From Pelagibius sp. CAU 1746 (GTDB lineage: Bacteria > Pseudomonadota > Alphaproteobacteria > Kiloniellales > Kiloniellaceae): a DNA stretch of 64,000 nt. Every line of letters begins with the position of its first letter. The stretch's first letter is position 1. Below are positions 1 through 9,352 of this stretch, one piece after another. Where the stretch lies: assembly GCF_039839785.1 (NCBI RefSeq), contig NZ_JBDOQT010000001.1, positions 62,001 through 126,000 of the forward strand. The letters run 5' to 3'. Below the pieces are notes generated by a model. The model saw only the letters and a program-made list of their open reading frames with translations. It was not told the origin of the DNA and made no database searches. The translations under genes were made by a program, and so were the position numbers.

Positions 1-42
1 GTCGCGCACGTGCAGCGCCAGGTGGGTGAAGGCGGGAGTCAT
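1..42 (-). CDS. VOC/glyoxalase-family protein, N-terminal fragment
   Basis: Reading leftward from the ATG at 42 gives the 14 residues MTPAFTHLALHVRD, after which the window ends. A start of the form 'FTHLALHVRD' is the usual opening of vicinal-oxygen-chelate proteins (glyoxalase I, bleomycin-resistance and dioxygenase relatives), where the early His is a metal ligand. The substrate cannot be told from so little. The gene is divergent from the small exported protein that starts at 159. Another family is possible because only 14 residues are visible. Confidence 0.5.
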   Translation of the reverse strand, partial: MTPAFTHLALHVRD

Positions 43-158
43 GGAGAAAGGCTAACGCCGTCCGGAACTGAAACAAAGGGTATAGGGACTTGCTTCGCGC
101 AGCGATCGTGGCGACCTGTGGTAGAAAGGATCGGCTTCCAATTGGGGTCGAATGATCG

Positions 159-581
159 ATGCATGGGACACGCCTTGGTTCGAGAACACTCCTGCTCTTG
201 CTGCCGGGCCTTGGCTGCGCCGGGCTCTTGGCTCTGTGGCTCGCGCTAGGGAGTGACGAGGTTCAGAAAGGCAATGCAGATGGGCGCATCTTGCCGAGGG
301 AGGTTACACTCGAAAATCTCGATGCCTTCGAAAAGCAGCTCCTCCGCGACCTGCCGGTGGGAACCACCAAGCAAGACGTCGAGACTTATCTGAAACGCTG
401 GGAGATCAGCTATACCTACCTCCCCCCAGACAGCGGGTGGCTGGAGTACAGCAACTCCTTCTACGCCACTCTCGACAACATCGGCTCCCGCAACTTTCTG
501 CGGGCGAGCCTCAGCATCTCGATCGTTCATGATGAAGAGGACAAGGTCCGCGCGATCTGGTTCAGCGTAAAGTACAAATGA
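159..581 (+). CDS. small exported or membrane-anchored protein of unknown function
   Basis: This 140-residue protein has an N-terminal hydrophobic stretch (about residues 9-31, rich in Leu) that could be an uncleaved signal anchor or a signal peptide. The Cys in it does not sit in a convincing lipobox. The rest is a soluble domain with a segment around residues 63-75 (LLRDLPVGTTKQDV) that recalls the helix-turn of BamE/SmpA-like small domains, but this is only a resemblance. The stop codon overlaps the next start (ATGA at 578-581), so it is translationally coupled to the LysE-type exporter. No strong ribosome binding site is visible before 159. Function unknown. Confidence 0.6.
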   Translation: MHGTRLGSRTLLLLLPGLGCAGLLALWLALGSDEVQKGNADGRILPREVTLENLDAFEKQLLRDLPVGTTKQDVETYLKRWEISYTYLPPDSGWLEYSNSFYATLDNIGSRNFLRASLSISIVHDEEDKVRAIWFSVKYK

Positions 582-1171
582 TGCTCGGTGATCTCGGCCT
601 GCTGTGGCTGGCCGCCCTGCCGCTGATGGGCAGCCCGGGACCGGCCACACTCAGCACCGCCGCCGTCGGCTCAAGCTTCGGGCCGCGCCGCGGCCTGCCC
701 TACCTGGCTGGCATCATCGCGGGCACGGCGGACGTGCTGCTGCTCATCGCCACCGGCGTGACGGCGGCGATCCTCGCCGTGCCGGCACTCGCCACCGCCA
801 TCACCCTGGCCGCCGCCTACACCCTCTACCTCGCCTGGCGCATCGCCACGGCGCCGCCGCTGTCGAAGGACACCGCGGAAGCCAAGGCGCCAGCCTTCCC
901 CGGCGGTTTCTTCCTGGCCATCGCCAATCCGAAGGCCTTCGCCGTCCTCGGCGCGGTCTACGCCAGGCACAGCGTGATCGAGGGCGACCTCGCCACGGAC
1001 GCGGTGGTGAAGGTCGCGGCGCTCAGCCTCGTTATCGTGCTGGTGAATTCGACCTGGCTGGTCTTCGGCTCGATGATCGCCGCCCTGCTGCACGACCCCA
1101 GGAAGGCGCGGATCACCAACATCGCCTTCGCGGTGCTGCTGGTCGCGTCCGTGGCGCTGGCGCTGCTCTAA
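578..1171 (+). CDS. LysE-family amino acid / metabolite exporter
   Basis: The 197-residue, almost wholly hydrophobic protein has about six membrane helices and the early Pro-Gly-Pro motif (MGSPGPATL, residues 17-25) that marks the LysE/RhtB family, plus the family's second conserved region 'AIANPKAF' near residue 113. These proteins export amino acids or related compounds across the inner membrane; the substrate here is not predictable. It overlaps the preceding gene by four bases (ATGA), so both are probably made from one mRNA. It converges on the Atm1-type exporter across a repeat-filled gap. Confidence 0.85.
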   Translation: MMLGDLGLLWLAALPLMGSPGPATLSTAAVGSSFGPRRGLPYLAGIIAGTADVLLLIATGVTAAILAVPALATAITLAAAYTLYLAWRIATAPPLSKDTAEAKAPAFPGGFFLAIANPKAFAVLGAVYARHSVIEGDLATDAVVKVAALSLVIVLVNSTWLVFGSMIAALLHDPRKARITNIAFAVLLVASVALALL

Positions 1172-1180
1172 ACCCCAAAC

Positions 1181-1424
1181 GTCATGCTCGGACTCGACTC
1201 GAGCATCCAGGGGCGGGTGCTCAGGCGGTTGCCCTGAACCCTCGGGACAAACCAGAGGGTGGCAGGAGGCGTAGCGGCACCGCATCGCCGCAAACCGTGT
1301 GTCATCCCGGCACTTGTTGCCGGGACCCAATGCCCTGGCCATCCCATCAATCGAGCGCAAAGGGGCGCAGGCCGTCGTCCGGCACCGGCGCCAGTGGGTC
1401 CCGGGGTCAAGCCCCGGGACGACG
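1181..1424. repeat. intergenic palindromic repeats (GTCATGCTCGG / GTCATCCCGG type)
   Basis: Between two convergent genes lie two dyad elements. The first (1181-1262) begins GTCATGCTCGGACT and holds the complementary GAGCAT, followed by CCTCGGGACA. The second (1300-1424) begins GTCATCCCGGCACTT with internal GCCGGGAC, and ends with GGTCCCGGGGT and GCCCCGGGAC. Related elements occur at 3521, 22505 and 29374. There is no convincing gene here. They may help end transcription on both sides, but there is no T-run. Confidence 0.7.
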
Positions 1425-1454
1425 GCGGTGTGCGAATCGAAGCGAGTTGACGGT

Positions 1455-3338
1455 TTACTCCGCCGCGCTGCCGGGGACGGCGGCGGGTTTGGGCTCTTCT
1501 TCCACTGCGGCCTGCTGGCGCGCCCACATCTGGGCGTAGACGCCGCCGCGCACCAGCAGCGCGTCGTGGCGGCCGCGCTCGACGATGCGGCCGGCCTCCA
1601 GCACCAGGATCTCGTCGGCCTCCACCACGGTGGAGAGGCGGTGGGCGATGACCAGCGTCGTGCGGCCGCGCGAGACTTCGCGCAGGTTGTTCTGGATCTC
1701 GCGCTCGGTCTTGGTGTCGAGGGCGGAGGTCGCCTCGTCGAACAGCAGGATCTTGGGGGCCTTGAGGATGGTCCGCGCGATGGCGACGCGCTGCTTCTCG
1801 CCACCCGACAGCTTCAGGCCGCGCTCGCCCACCATGGTGCCGTAGCCGTCGGGCAGGCCCGCGACGAAACCGTCGATCTGCGCCAGGCGCGCGGCTTCGC
1901 GCATTTCCTCTTCGCTGGCCGAAGGACGGCCGTAGCGGATGTTGTAGCCGACGGTGTCGTTGAACAGCACGGTGTCCTGCGGGACGATGCCGATGGCCGC
2001 GCGCAGGGAGGCCTGCGTCACCTCGCGCAGGTCCTGGCCGTCGATCTTCACCGCGCCGTCCAGCACATCGTAGAAGCGGAAGAGGATGCGCGAAATGGTC
2101 GACTTGCCGGCGCCGGAGGGCCCGACGATGGCGACCGTGTTGCCGGCCTTCACCGTGAAGCTGACGTCCTTCAGGATCGGCCGGCGCGGGTCGTAGCCGA
2201 AAGAGACGTTCTCGAAGATCACCTCGCCCTTCTTGAGGTCGATTTCCGGCGCGCCTTCCCGGTCGCGCACCTCGGCATCCGAGTGCAGCAGCTTGAACAT
2301 GGTCTCCAGGTCGATCAGCGACTGCTTGATCTCGCGGTAGACCGTGCCCAGGAAGTTCAGCGGCATGGCGAGCTGCAAGAGGTAGGCGTTGACCATGACG
2401 AAGTCGCCGACGGTCATGGTGCCGGCCACCACGCCTTGGGCCGCCAGCACCATCAGCAGGGTGATGCCGACGGCGATGATCAGCGACTGCCCGGTGTTCA
2501 GGACCGAGAGGCTGGAGCGGCTCCTCACCGCCGCGCGCTCGTAGTTGGCCAGCGCGCTATCGAAGCGCCGGGCCTCGTGATCCTCGTTGCCGAAGTACTT
2601 CACCGTCTCGAAGTTCAACAGGCTGTCGATGGCCTTGGTGCTGGCGTCGTTGTCCGCGTCGTTCATCTGCTTGCGGATCTCGATGCGCCACTCCGTCACC
2701 TTGAAGGTGAAGACCACGTAGCCGGCGATGGTGGCGAAAGGAATGAGCGCGAAACGCCAATCGAAAATGACCCAGAGGATGCCGCAGGCCAACCCGACCT
2801 CGATCAGCGTCGGGATCACCGACATGGCGGTGAAGTGCAGCAGGAACTCGATGCCCTTGGTGCCGCGGTCGATGGCGCGGCTGAGGCCGCCGGTCTGGCG
2901 TTCCAGGTGGAAGCGCAGGGAGAGCGCGTGCAGGTGGCGGAAGGTCGCCAGGGCCACCCGGCGCACCGCGTTCTGGGAGACGCGGGAGAACAGGGTATCG
3001 CGCAATTCGCCGAAGCCGAGTGCCGCGACCCGCACCGCGCCGTAGGCCAGCAGCAGACCCAGCGGCAACGCCACGGCCGCGGTGGCCACGCTCTGCCCGG
3101 CCCCCTCCCCCAAGCCCGCCCCCAAGCCCGCCGGCGTCAGGGCATCGACCGCGGCCTTCAACACCAGGGGCACGGTGACGATGGCCAGCTTGGCGCAGAC
3201 CAGCAGCACCAGGGCCGCTACCACGCGGGCCTTCAGGTCGGTCCGCCCGGCCGGCCAGAGATAGGGCAGCAGGTTGGTCAGGACCTTGAGCTGGCCGAGG
3301 CCGACCTGCTGGTCACGATCGAGGGTGGTGGGACGCAT
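1455..3338 (-). CDS. Atm1-type ABC exporter (half transporter, fused TMD-NBD)
   Basis: The protein has 627 residues: six membrane helices (about 30-340) followed by an ATP-binding domain. Walker A is GPSGAGKS (near 405), the signature is LSGGEKQR (near 510) and Walker B is ILLFDEATSALD (near 530). The helical region carries strings characteristic of the Atm1/HMT1 branch, such as RFHLERQTGGLSRAIDRG and NFETVKYFGNE. Family members export glutathione-linked compounds or metals and, in mitochondria, a sulfur species used for cytosolic Fe-S proteins; bacterial NaAtm1 is tied to heavy-metal detoxification. It works as a homodimer in the inner membrane. ATG start at 3338. A general lipid or drug exporter is less likely given the conserved helical region. 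Confidence 0.88.
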   Translation of the reverse strand: MRPTTLDRDQQVGLGQLKVLTNLLPYLWPAGRTDLKARVVAALVLLVCAKLAIVTVPLVLKAAVDALTPAGLGAGLGEGAGQSVATAAVALPLGLLLAYGAVRVAALGFGELRDTLFSRVSQNAVRRVALATFRHLHALSLRFHLERQTGGLSRAIDRGTKGIEFLLHFTAMSVIPTLIEVGLACGILWVIFDWRFALIPFATIAGYVVFTFKVTEWRIEIRKQMNDADNDASTKAIDSLLNFETVKYFGNEDHEARRFDSALANYERAAVRSRSSLSVLNTGQSLIIAVGITLLMVLAAQGVVAGTMTVGDFVMVNAYLLQLAMPLNFLGTVYREIKQSLIDLETMFKLLHSDAEVRDREGAPEIDLKKGEVIFENVSFGYDPRRPILKDVSFTVKAGNTVAIVGPSGAGKSTISRILFRFYDVLDGAVKIDGQDLREVTQASLRAAIGIVPQDTVLFNDTVGYNIRYGRPSASEEEMREAARLAQIDGFVAGLPDGYGTMVGERGLKLSGGEKQRVAIARTILKAPKILLFDEATSALDTKTEREIQNNLREVSRGRTTLVIAHRLSTVVEADEILVLEAGRIVERGRHDALLVRGGVYAQMWARQQAAVEEEPKPAAVPGSAAE

Positions 3339-3757
3339 CTAACAGAGGATATAGGGACAGCGGGGTTCGGGGCCAATCATTCTCTTGGGGGGCACGGCGC
3401 ACCCCCACCCTAGCCCTCCCCCGCAAGGGGGGAGGGAACGGCAGCGGCGTCATTTCTTTTCCCTCTCCCTTGCCGGGGTAGGGTGGGGGCGAGGCAAGCC
3501 CTTCCCTCGCCCCCCCACTGTCGCCCTCGGGCTTGACCCGAGGGTCCATTTCTCCACAGCACCTTCCCTGCGGCACGTCCATGCCCTGCGGCACGTCCAT
3601 GGATGCTCGGGTCAAGCCCGAGCATGACAATTGAAGAAGCTGCATCGGCCTCGCCCTTCGAGACGCGCGCTTCGCGCGCTCCTCAGGGTGAGGCCTTACT
3701 CAATCCTCATCCTGAGGAGCCCCGAAGGGATGTCTCGAAGGATAAAGGATCCCCTCT
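3339..3757. repeat. 419-bp gap filled with repeats, no gene
   Basis: This gap holds four things and no credible gene. C/G-tract elements occur at about 3400-3437 (CCCTCCCCCGCAAGGGGGGA) and 3460-3490. A GTCGCCCTCGGGCTTGACC element spans 3521-3632 and includes the perfect dyad ATGCTCGGG-N5-CCCGAGCAT at 3603-3625. Two exact copies of CCCTGCGGCACGTCCATG lie head to tail at 3566-3601. A long palindrome spans 3655-3741, with arms CCTTCGAGAC and GTCTCGAAGG and inner arms around CCTCAGGGTGAGG and CCTCATCCTGAGG. The same palindrome family recurs at 18439-18547. Confidence 0.75.
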
Positions 3758-5911
3758 TCAGGCCGCCTTGCGGCGCTGTTTCACGATACCCAGGATCTCG
3801 CTGGCGGCGTGGGGGATGTTGCTGCCCGGGCCGTAGATGGCCGAGACGCCGGCCTTCAGCAGCATATCGTAGTCCTGGGGCGGGATGACGCCGCCGCAGA
3901 CCACGATGATGTCGTCGGCGCCCTGGGTCTTCAGCGCTTCGAGGAGCTGCGGGACCAGGGTCTTGTGGCCGGCGGCCTGGCTGGAGACGCCGATGATGTG
4001 GACATCGTTCTCGACGGCCTGGCGCGCGGCCTCCTCCGGGGTCTGGAACAGCGGGCCGACGTCGACGTCGAAGCCGATGTCGGCGAAGGCCGTGGCGATC
4101 ACCTTGGCGCCGCGGTCGTGGCCGTCCTGGCCCAGCTTCACCACCAGCATGCGCGGACGGCGGCCTTCCTCGGCCTCGAAGGCCAGAACCTCCGACTGGA
4201 TGCGCTGGAAGCCCTCGTCGCCCTCGTAGGCCGAGCCGTAGATGCCGGTCACCGAGCGGATGATGGCGCGGTGGCGGGTGTAGACCTTCTCAAGCGCATC
4301 GGAGATCTCCCCCACGGTCGCGCGCACCCGCGTCGCCTTGACCGCCAGGTCCAGCAGGTTGCCGCTGCCGTCCTGCGCCGCGGCCGTCAACTCCGCCAGC
4401 GCCTGCGTCACCGCCGCGCCGTCGCGCCCGGCGCGGATCTTTTCCAGGCGCTTGACCTGCTGCTCGCGCACCGAGGTGTTGTCGATGTCGAGGATCTCGA
4501 CCGGCTCCTCTTCCTTGCTGACGTATTTGTTGACGCCGACGATGACTTCCTCGCCGCGGTCGATGCGGGCCTGACGCCGCGCGGCGGACTCCTCGATGCG
4601 CAGCTTCGGCATGCCGGACTCCACGGCCTTGGTCATGCCGCCCAGCTCCTCGACCTCGCCGATCAGCTTGCGCGCCTCCTCGACCAGCGAAGCCGTCAGG
4701 CTCTCCACGTAGTAGCTGCCGGCCAGCGGGTCGACCACCTTGGTGATGCCCGTCTCCTCCTGCAGGATCAGCTGCGTGTTGCGGGCGATGCGCGCCGAAA
4801 ACGGCGTCGGCAGGGCGACGGCCTCGTCCAGGGCGTTGGTGTGCAGCGATTGGGTGCCGCCCAGGGCCGCGGCCAGGGCCTCCACCGCCGTGCGCACCAC
4901 GTTGTTGTAGGGCGACTGCTCGGTCAGCGAGACGCCGGAGGTCTGACAGTGCGTGCGCAGCATCAGCGAGCGCGGGTCCTTGGGCTGGAAGTGCTGTTCC
5001 ATCAGCTCGGCCCAGAGGAAGCGTGCGGCGCGCAGCTTGGCGATCTCCATGAAGAAGTTCATGCCGATGGCGAAGAAGAACGATAGGCGCGGCGCGAAGG
5101 CGTCGACGTCCAGGCCCTTGGACTGGGCGGCGCGCACGTATTCGATGCCGTCGGCCAGGGTGAAGGCCAACTCCTGCACGCAGGTCGCCCCGGCCTCCTG
5201 CATATGATAGCCGGAGATCGAGATGGAGTTGAAGCGCGGCATGTGCTGCGAGGTGTAGCCGATGATGTCGGCGACGATCCGCATCGAGGGCTCGGGCGGA
5301 TAGATGTAGGTGTTGCGGACCATGAACTCCTTCAGGATGTCGTTCTGGATGGTGCCGGAGAGCTTCTCCGGCCCGACGCCCTGTTCCTCGGCGGCGACGA
5401 TGTAGCCGGCCAGCACCGGCAGCACTGCGCCGTTCATGGTCATGGAGACGGACATCTCTTCCAGGGGGATGCCGTCGAAGAGGATCTTCATGTCCTCCAC
5501 GGAATCGATGGCGACGCCCGCCTTGCCGACGTCGCCGACCACGCGCGGGTGGTCGGAGTCGTAGCCGCGGTGAGTCGCCAGGTCGAAGGCCACGGAAAGG
5601 CCCTTCTGCCCGCCGGCCAGATTGGCGCGGTAGAAGGCGTTGGACTCCTCGGCGGTGGAGAAGCCGGCGTACTGGCGCAGCGTCCAGGGGCGGCCGGCGT
5701 ACATGGTGGCGCGGGGGCCGCGGGTGAAGGGCGCGAAGCCGGGCAGGCTCCCGACCGTCTCCAGGCCTTCCAGGTCCTCGGCGGTGTAGAGCGGCTTGAC
5801 GGCGATGCCCTCCGGCGTCTGCCAGGTGAGGCTCTCCGGCTCGGCGCCCTTCAGCTCCTTCGACGCCAGGGCGCGCCAGTCTTCCACGCTCTTGTCCGGC
5901 CCATCGCTCAT
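3758..5911 (-). CDS. methylmalonyl-CoA mutase, large (catalytic + B12) subunit
   Basis: The 717-residue product carries the CoA-mutase TIM-barrel domain first (about 20-540, with [20 protein letters not shown] and the later [13 protein letters not shown]) and a C-terminal cobalamin-binding domain with the base-off signature GQDGHDRGA (His near residue 595). It interconverts (R)-methylmalonyl-CoA and succinyl-CoA with adenosylcobalamin, the last step of propionyl-CoA degradation. I chose ATG 5911 because the protein then begins [12 protein letters not shown] as in homologues, a purine-rich AGAGGGC lies just upstream, and the length matches ScpA/MutB. The open frame extends further upstream but that part looks like leader. 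No small subunit, MeaB chaperone or epimerase gene is adjacent. Confidence 0.95.
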   Translation of the reverse strand: MSDGPDKSVEDWRALASKELKGAEPESLTWQTPEGIAVKPLYTAEDLEGLETVGSLPGFAPFTRGPRATMYAGRPWTLRQYAGFSTAEESNAFYRANLAGGQKGLSVAFDLATHRGYDSDHPRVVGDVGKAGVAIDSVEDMKILFDGIPLEEMSVSMTMNGAVLPVLAGYIVAAEEQGVGPEKLSGTIQNDILKEFMVRNTYIYPPEPSMRIVADIIGYTSQHMPRFNSISISGYHMQEAGATCVQELAFTLADGIEYVRAAQSKGLDVDAFAPRLSFFFAIGMNFFMEIAKLRAARFLWAELMEQHFQPKDPRSLMLRTHCQTSGVSLTEQSPYNNVVRTAVEALAAALGGTQSLHTNALDEAVALPTPFSARIARNTQLILQEETGITKVVDPLAGSYYVESLTASLVEEARKLIGEVEELGGMTKAVESGMPKLRIEESAARRQARIDRGEEVIVGVNKYVSKEEEPVEILDIDNTSVREQQVKRLEKIRAGRDGAAVTQALAELTAAAQDGSGNLLDLAVKATRVRATVGEISDALEKVYTRHRAIIRSVTGIYGSAYEGDEGFQRIQSEVLAFEAEEGRRPRMLVVKLGQDGHDRGAKVIATAFADIGFDVDVGPLFQTPEEAARQAVENDVHIIGVSSQAAGHKTLVPQLLEALKTQGADDIIVVCGGVIPPQDYDMLLKAGVSAIYGPGSNIPHAASEILGIVKQRRKAA

Positions 5912-6230
5912 GGTCTCTGCCCTCTGCTCCCCGGGTTTCCCGGCGTCCTTCGGCCCGGGTTGGCCCGGGCGGCGCCCTATTTCGCAGGTGCAGTATAAGC
6001 GCGCCGAGGATGGCGGGGGAAGTAGGAAGCGGCGGCAACGCCCCCCAGCGAGGCCGCGCCGCGAAGGCTCTGCGGCAGAGGTCACAACCCCCCGCTGATT
6101 GACTTCCGCCGCGTTCTCCCGACTTAAGGCCCCGTTAAATCATTTAGTCTATACAAACGTTTAGATTAATTCTCGTGCCGTGTGGCCGTGCCGAGGGGGC
6201 GCGGCGCGCACGGGAGGAAAGCTTCGGGCC
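5912..6230. promoter_or_regulatory. divergent control region between mutase and kinase genes
   Basis: This 319-bp gap separates two divergent genes. On the minus strand the mutase leader holds a perfect 7-bp hairpin, GCCCGGG-TTGG-CCCGGGC (5953-5970), and a TATACT hexamer (5992-5997) that could be a -10 box, with no good -35. On the plus strand an A+T-rich stretch (about 6136-6172) precedes TCTCGT (6171-6176) and GGGGCGCGGC (6196-6205). These two plus-strand blocks reappear with identical 19-bp spacing before the next kinase gene. A GGGAGGAAAG ribosome binding site lies before 6231. Confidence 0.4.
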
Positions 6231-7658
6231 ATGGATCCCTTCCTCATCATCAAGGCGCTGAACGTCGCCGTGCTGGTGATCATCGGCGGCGCACTCTTCG
6301 GGTTCTGGCGCTCGGCCGACCGCACGCCCTGGCTGCTGCACTGGAGCGCCTACGAGTTCGCCCTGGCGGTGGCGGTCATCGTCGACCGCAACATGCTGCC
6401 GGCCTCCCTGGCGGTGGGCGTGGCCGTGCCGCTGCTGCTGCTCGGCATCTTCGGCTACCGCAAGAAGGTCCGGCCGCCGCGCTACACCTTCCTGCTGCTC
6501 TTCGCCGCCATCGCCCTGCCCGGCTATGGCCTGGCCGAAGTGCTGGGCAAGACCGAAGGCTACGTCTATCTGAGCGCCTGCATCGCCGCCGGCTACCTCG
6601 CCGCCGCCGCGATGTTCATCCGCGAGGGCGGCGGCCTCAACATGCTCATCGCCGGCGCCTTCCTCGGCCGCACCGCCTCCATCCTGCTCTACCCCCTGTG
6701 GGAAGCCTTCGGCATGGTCTATGCCGCTTATGCCATCGGGCAGGTCTTCACCCTTGCCGCCGGCGTCGGCATGCTGATGGCGGGCTTCGCGAAGGCCTAC
6801 AACGCCTTGAAGAAGCACGAGCAGGAGCTGATCCAGTCCTACAACAACAGCGAAGAGCTCATGCTGCGCCTGGAGCGGCGTAACCAGGAATACCTGGAAG
6901 CGCGCCAGAACGCCGAGGCCGCCAACACCGCGAAATCCCAGTTCCTCGCCAACATGAGCCATGAACTGCGCACGCCGCTGAACGCCATCCTCGGCTTCTC
7001 GGAGGTTCTGGCGGTGCTGCCGAGAGAACAGGCCATCCACAAGATGGCCGACTATGCGCGCAACATCCACGAAGCCGCCAGCGGCCTGCAGGCCATCATC
7101 AGCGACATTCTCAATCTATCCCGCGTCGAGGCGGGGGCGCTGGACGTTCAGCGGGGCGAATGCGACCTCTCCGGCATGTTCGCCGACCTGCAGCGCATTC
7201 TCCGGCCCTTGGCCGACGAAAAGCAGATTTCTCTGGTCATCGAAAGCGGGGATGCCTGCCTCGGGCTCTGCGACGAGCGCCTGACCCGGCAGATCCTGAT
7301 CAACGGCCTGTCCAATGCCATCAAGTACACCCAGCGCGGCGGCCGTGTGGTCTGCCGCACGGACATCGACGGCCCCTGGGCCGTAGCGACGGTCGAAGAC
7401 AACGGTATCGGCATCGACGACGAACGAATCGCCAAGGTCTTCGAACCGTTCTGGCAGGAGGGCAACAACTTCCTGGCCGAGAACCAGGGCGTCGGACTGG
7501 GCCTGACGATCGCCCGCTCCTATGCCCAGGCCCAGGACGGCAAGATCGAGATCAAGCGCGCTGCGGCAGGCGGCACGGTCTTCCGGCTGTATTTGCCCGC
7601 GAAGATTGCCAAGACTGAATTCACACACGCAACCCCTCCGAAATCCGCCGTCTCCTAG
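6231..7658 (+). CDS. 7-TM-like sensor histidine kinase, copy 1
   Basis: The 475-residue kinase has about seven hydrophobic helices in residues 1-190, a coiled linker (about 195-232), then a classical HisKA/HATPase core. The H-box is NMSHELRTPLNA with the phospho-acceptor His at 244; the N-box is GLSNAIKYT, G1 is VEDNGIGID, the F-box is FEPFWQ and G2 is GVGLGLTIA. There is no PAS, HAMP or receiver domain and no response regulator next door, so its partner is unknown. ATG 6231 follows a good GGGAGGAAAG site; an upstream in-frame ATG at 6180 would add 17 unlikely residues. It is a tandem paralogue of the next gene, with the acceptor His at the same residue number. Confidence 0.88.
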   Translation: MDPFLIIKALNVAVLVIIGGALFGFWRSADRTPWLLHWSAYEFALAVAVIVDRNMLPASLAVGVAVPLLLLGIFGYRKKVRPPRYTFLLLFAAIALPGYGLAEVLGKTEGYVYLSACIAAGYLAAAAMFIREGGGLNMLIAGAFLGRTASILLYPLWEAFGMVYAAYAIGQVFTLAAGVGMLMAGFAKAYNALKKHEQELIQSYNNSEELMLRLERRNQEYLEARQNAEAANTAKSQFLANMSHELRTPLNAILGFSEVLAVLPREQAIHKMADYARNIHEAASGLQAIISDILNLSRVEAGALDVQRGECDLSGMFADLQRILRPLADEKQISLVIESGDACLGLCDERLTRQILINGLSNAIKYTQRGGRVVCRTDIDGPWAVATVEDNGIGIDDERIAKVFEPFWQEGNNFLAENQGVGLGLTIARSYAQAQDGKIEIKRAAAGGTVFRLYLPAKIAKTEFTHATPPKSAVS

Positions 7659-7739
7659 CGCTACCTCCCAGCGAACAACACCTTGTCCGGCGAAGATTTT
7701 TGCGCTGAAAAGGCGCTTATCCGCATTCTTCCGGAAACC

Positions 7740-7845
7740 TCTGGGCAACAAATTTAAGCGATTGGACTATAATCTCGTCGCCTAAGACAGGCGGTCCGGG
7801 GCGCGGCTCCCCGGGCAACGACGATCGGGATTTGGGACGTCGCGC
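7740..7845 (+). promoter_or_regulatory. putative promoter and leader of kinase copy 2
   Basis: A perfect TATAAT lies at 7768-7773, just before TCTCGT (7773-7778) and, 19 bases later, GGGGCGCGGC (7798-7807). The same two blocks with the same spacing precede kinase copy 1, where TTAATT (6166-6171) stands in for TATAAT. No clear -35 hexamer is seen in either. The match suggests that the leader was duplicated with the gene and kept. Confidence 0.4.
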
Positions 7846-9261
7846 ATGGACCCTTCGGAGCTGATCAAGCTGCTCAACCTCGCCATGTTTCTGGTGATCG
7901 GCTGTGCGCTCCTGGTCTTTTGGCGAATCTCGAAGGGCCGCGCCTTTCTGCTCCATTGGAGCGTTTACGAATTCTCGCTCGCGGCGAGCATCTTCTTTTC
8001 GAACAATCTGCTCGCCTCTTCCATCGCGGTAGCCCTGGGCGTCCCGATCCTGCTCGCCGGCGTGCTGGGCTACCGGCGGCAGCGTCAGCCGCCACCCTAC
8101 GTCTTCGCCCTGCTGGCCCTGGCGATCGTACTGCCGATCAACATCATCGCCGCGGTCTTCGGCACGCGCTACGGCGTCTTCTACCTCACCTCCTCGATCG
8201 CCCTGGGCCATGTCGCGGCCACCGTTCTCTTCATCATCGAGGGGCGCGCGCTCAACTACTTCATCGCGGCGACCTTCGCTTACCGTTCGGTCAACGCCTT
8301 TACCTTCTCGATGTGGATCGGCACCGCCTTCGCGCCCTACGGCCTGGCGGCCAACCAACTGGTCGTCTTGTGCGGCGGAATCGCCATGCTGATCGCCGGC
8401 TTCGCCAAGACCTATCGCGAACTGAAGGATAGAGAGCAGGAACTGGCCGAAGCCTATCGAAGGACCGAGTCCCTGATGCAGGACCTGGAATGGAGAAACA
8501 CGGAGTATGCCCAGGCCCGCAGAGAAGCCGAAGCCGCGAACGCCGCCAAATCCCAGTTCCTCGCCAACATGAGCCACGAACTGCGGACGCCGCTCAATGC
8601 CGTGCTCGGTTTCTCCGAGATGCTGATCGTCCTGCCGCGGGAACGGGCCCTGAAGGAGATGACCCGCTATGCCGGCCACATCCATGAAGCGGCCAGCGGC
8701 TTGCGGCTCATCATCGACGACATCCTGGATATCTCCCGCGTCGAGGCAGGGGCGCTGCAATTGAAGGACGAAGCCTGCGATCTGGGCCAGATCCTGAACG
8801 ACTGCCTGCGCCTCATCGGCCCGCTGGCCAACGACAAGGAAATCACCGTCTCGGGCCTTTCCGGCCCGCCCTGCCCGGTGCGATGCGACTACCGCCTGAC
8901 GAAACAGGCCTTGATCAACGGCCTGTCGAATGCAGTGAAGTTCACGCAGCGGCGCGGCGAGATTACCTGCCGTGTCGAACGCGACGGCGAGATGGCGGTG
9001 GTCACCGTCGAAGACAACGGCATCGGCATCGACGACAAGGGGATCGCCAAAGCCTTCGATCCCTTCTGGCAGGAGGGCAACAACTTCCTGGCCGAAAACA
9101 AGGGGGTCGGCCTGGGCCTGACCATCGCGCGCTCCTATGTCGCGGCCCAGGGCGGCGCGGTCGAGGTCGCGCGCGCGGGCGAGAGGGGCACCATATTCCG
9201 CCTCAGCCTGCCGCTTGCAGGGTCCCGGTCCCAGGACATGAGGGGCGCCGCCGGGACCTGA
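7846..9261 (+). CDS. 7-TM-like sensor histidine kinase, copy 2
   Basis: This 471-residue kinase has the same architecture as its upstream neighbour: about seven membrane helices (1-190), a linker helix, and a HisKA/HATPase core with acceptor His 244 in NMSHELRTPLNA, the N-box GLSNAVKFT, VEDNGIGID, FDPFWQ and GVGLGLTIA. The core is close to copy 1, while the membrane sensor halves differ more (only the overall pattern and short strings such as LLHWS.YEF match). This fits duplication followed by sensor divergence. No receiver gene is adjacent. The two may share one regulator or form heterodimers; neither can be shown from sequence. Confidence 0.88.
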   Translation: MDPSELIKLLNLAMFLVIGCALLVFWRISKGRAFLLHWSVYEFSLAASIFFSNNLLASSIAVALGVPILLAGVLGYRRQRQPPPYVFALLALAIVLPINIIAAVFGTRYGVFYLTSSIALGHVAATVLFIIEGRALNYFIAATFAYRSVNAFTFSMWIGTAFAPYGLAANQLVVLCGGIAMLIAGFAKTYRELKDREQELAEAYRRTESLMQDLEWRNTEYAQARREAEAANAAKSQFLANMSHELRTPLNAVLGFSEMLIVLPRERALKEMTRYAGHIHEAASGLRLIIDDILDISRVEAGALQLKDEACDLGQILNDCLRLIGPLANDKEITVSGLSGPPCPVRCDYRLTKQALINGLSNAVKFTQRRGEITCRVERDGEMAVVTVEDNGIGIDDKGIAKAFDPFWQEGNNFLAENKGVGLGLTIARSYVAAQGGAVEVARAGERGTIFRLSLPLAGSRSQDMRGAAGT

Positions 9262-9352
9262 CCGCGCCAAAGCGCCGACGGCAAAACCGCAAGACAGATC
9301 AAGCCCGCCTCGGGTAGGTCAATACCTGGTCATCAACACCAGGAGCCTTCCC

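Noticed and set aside
3566-3601. CRISPR-like repeat pair
   Set aside because: The two 18-bp copies touch each other without spacers and there are no cas genes.
5992-5997. TATACT as a firm promoter for methylmalonyl-CoA mutase
   Set aside because: No acceptable -35 hexamer is found at a normal distance, so I list it only as a possible -10 box.
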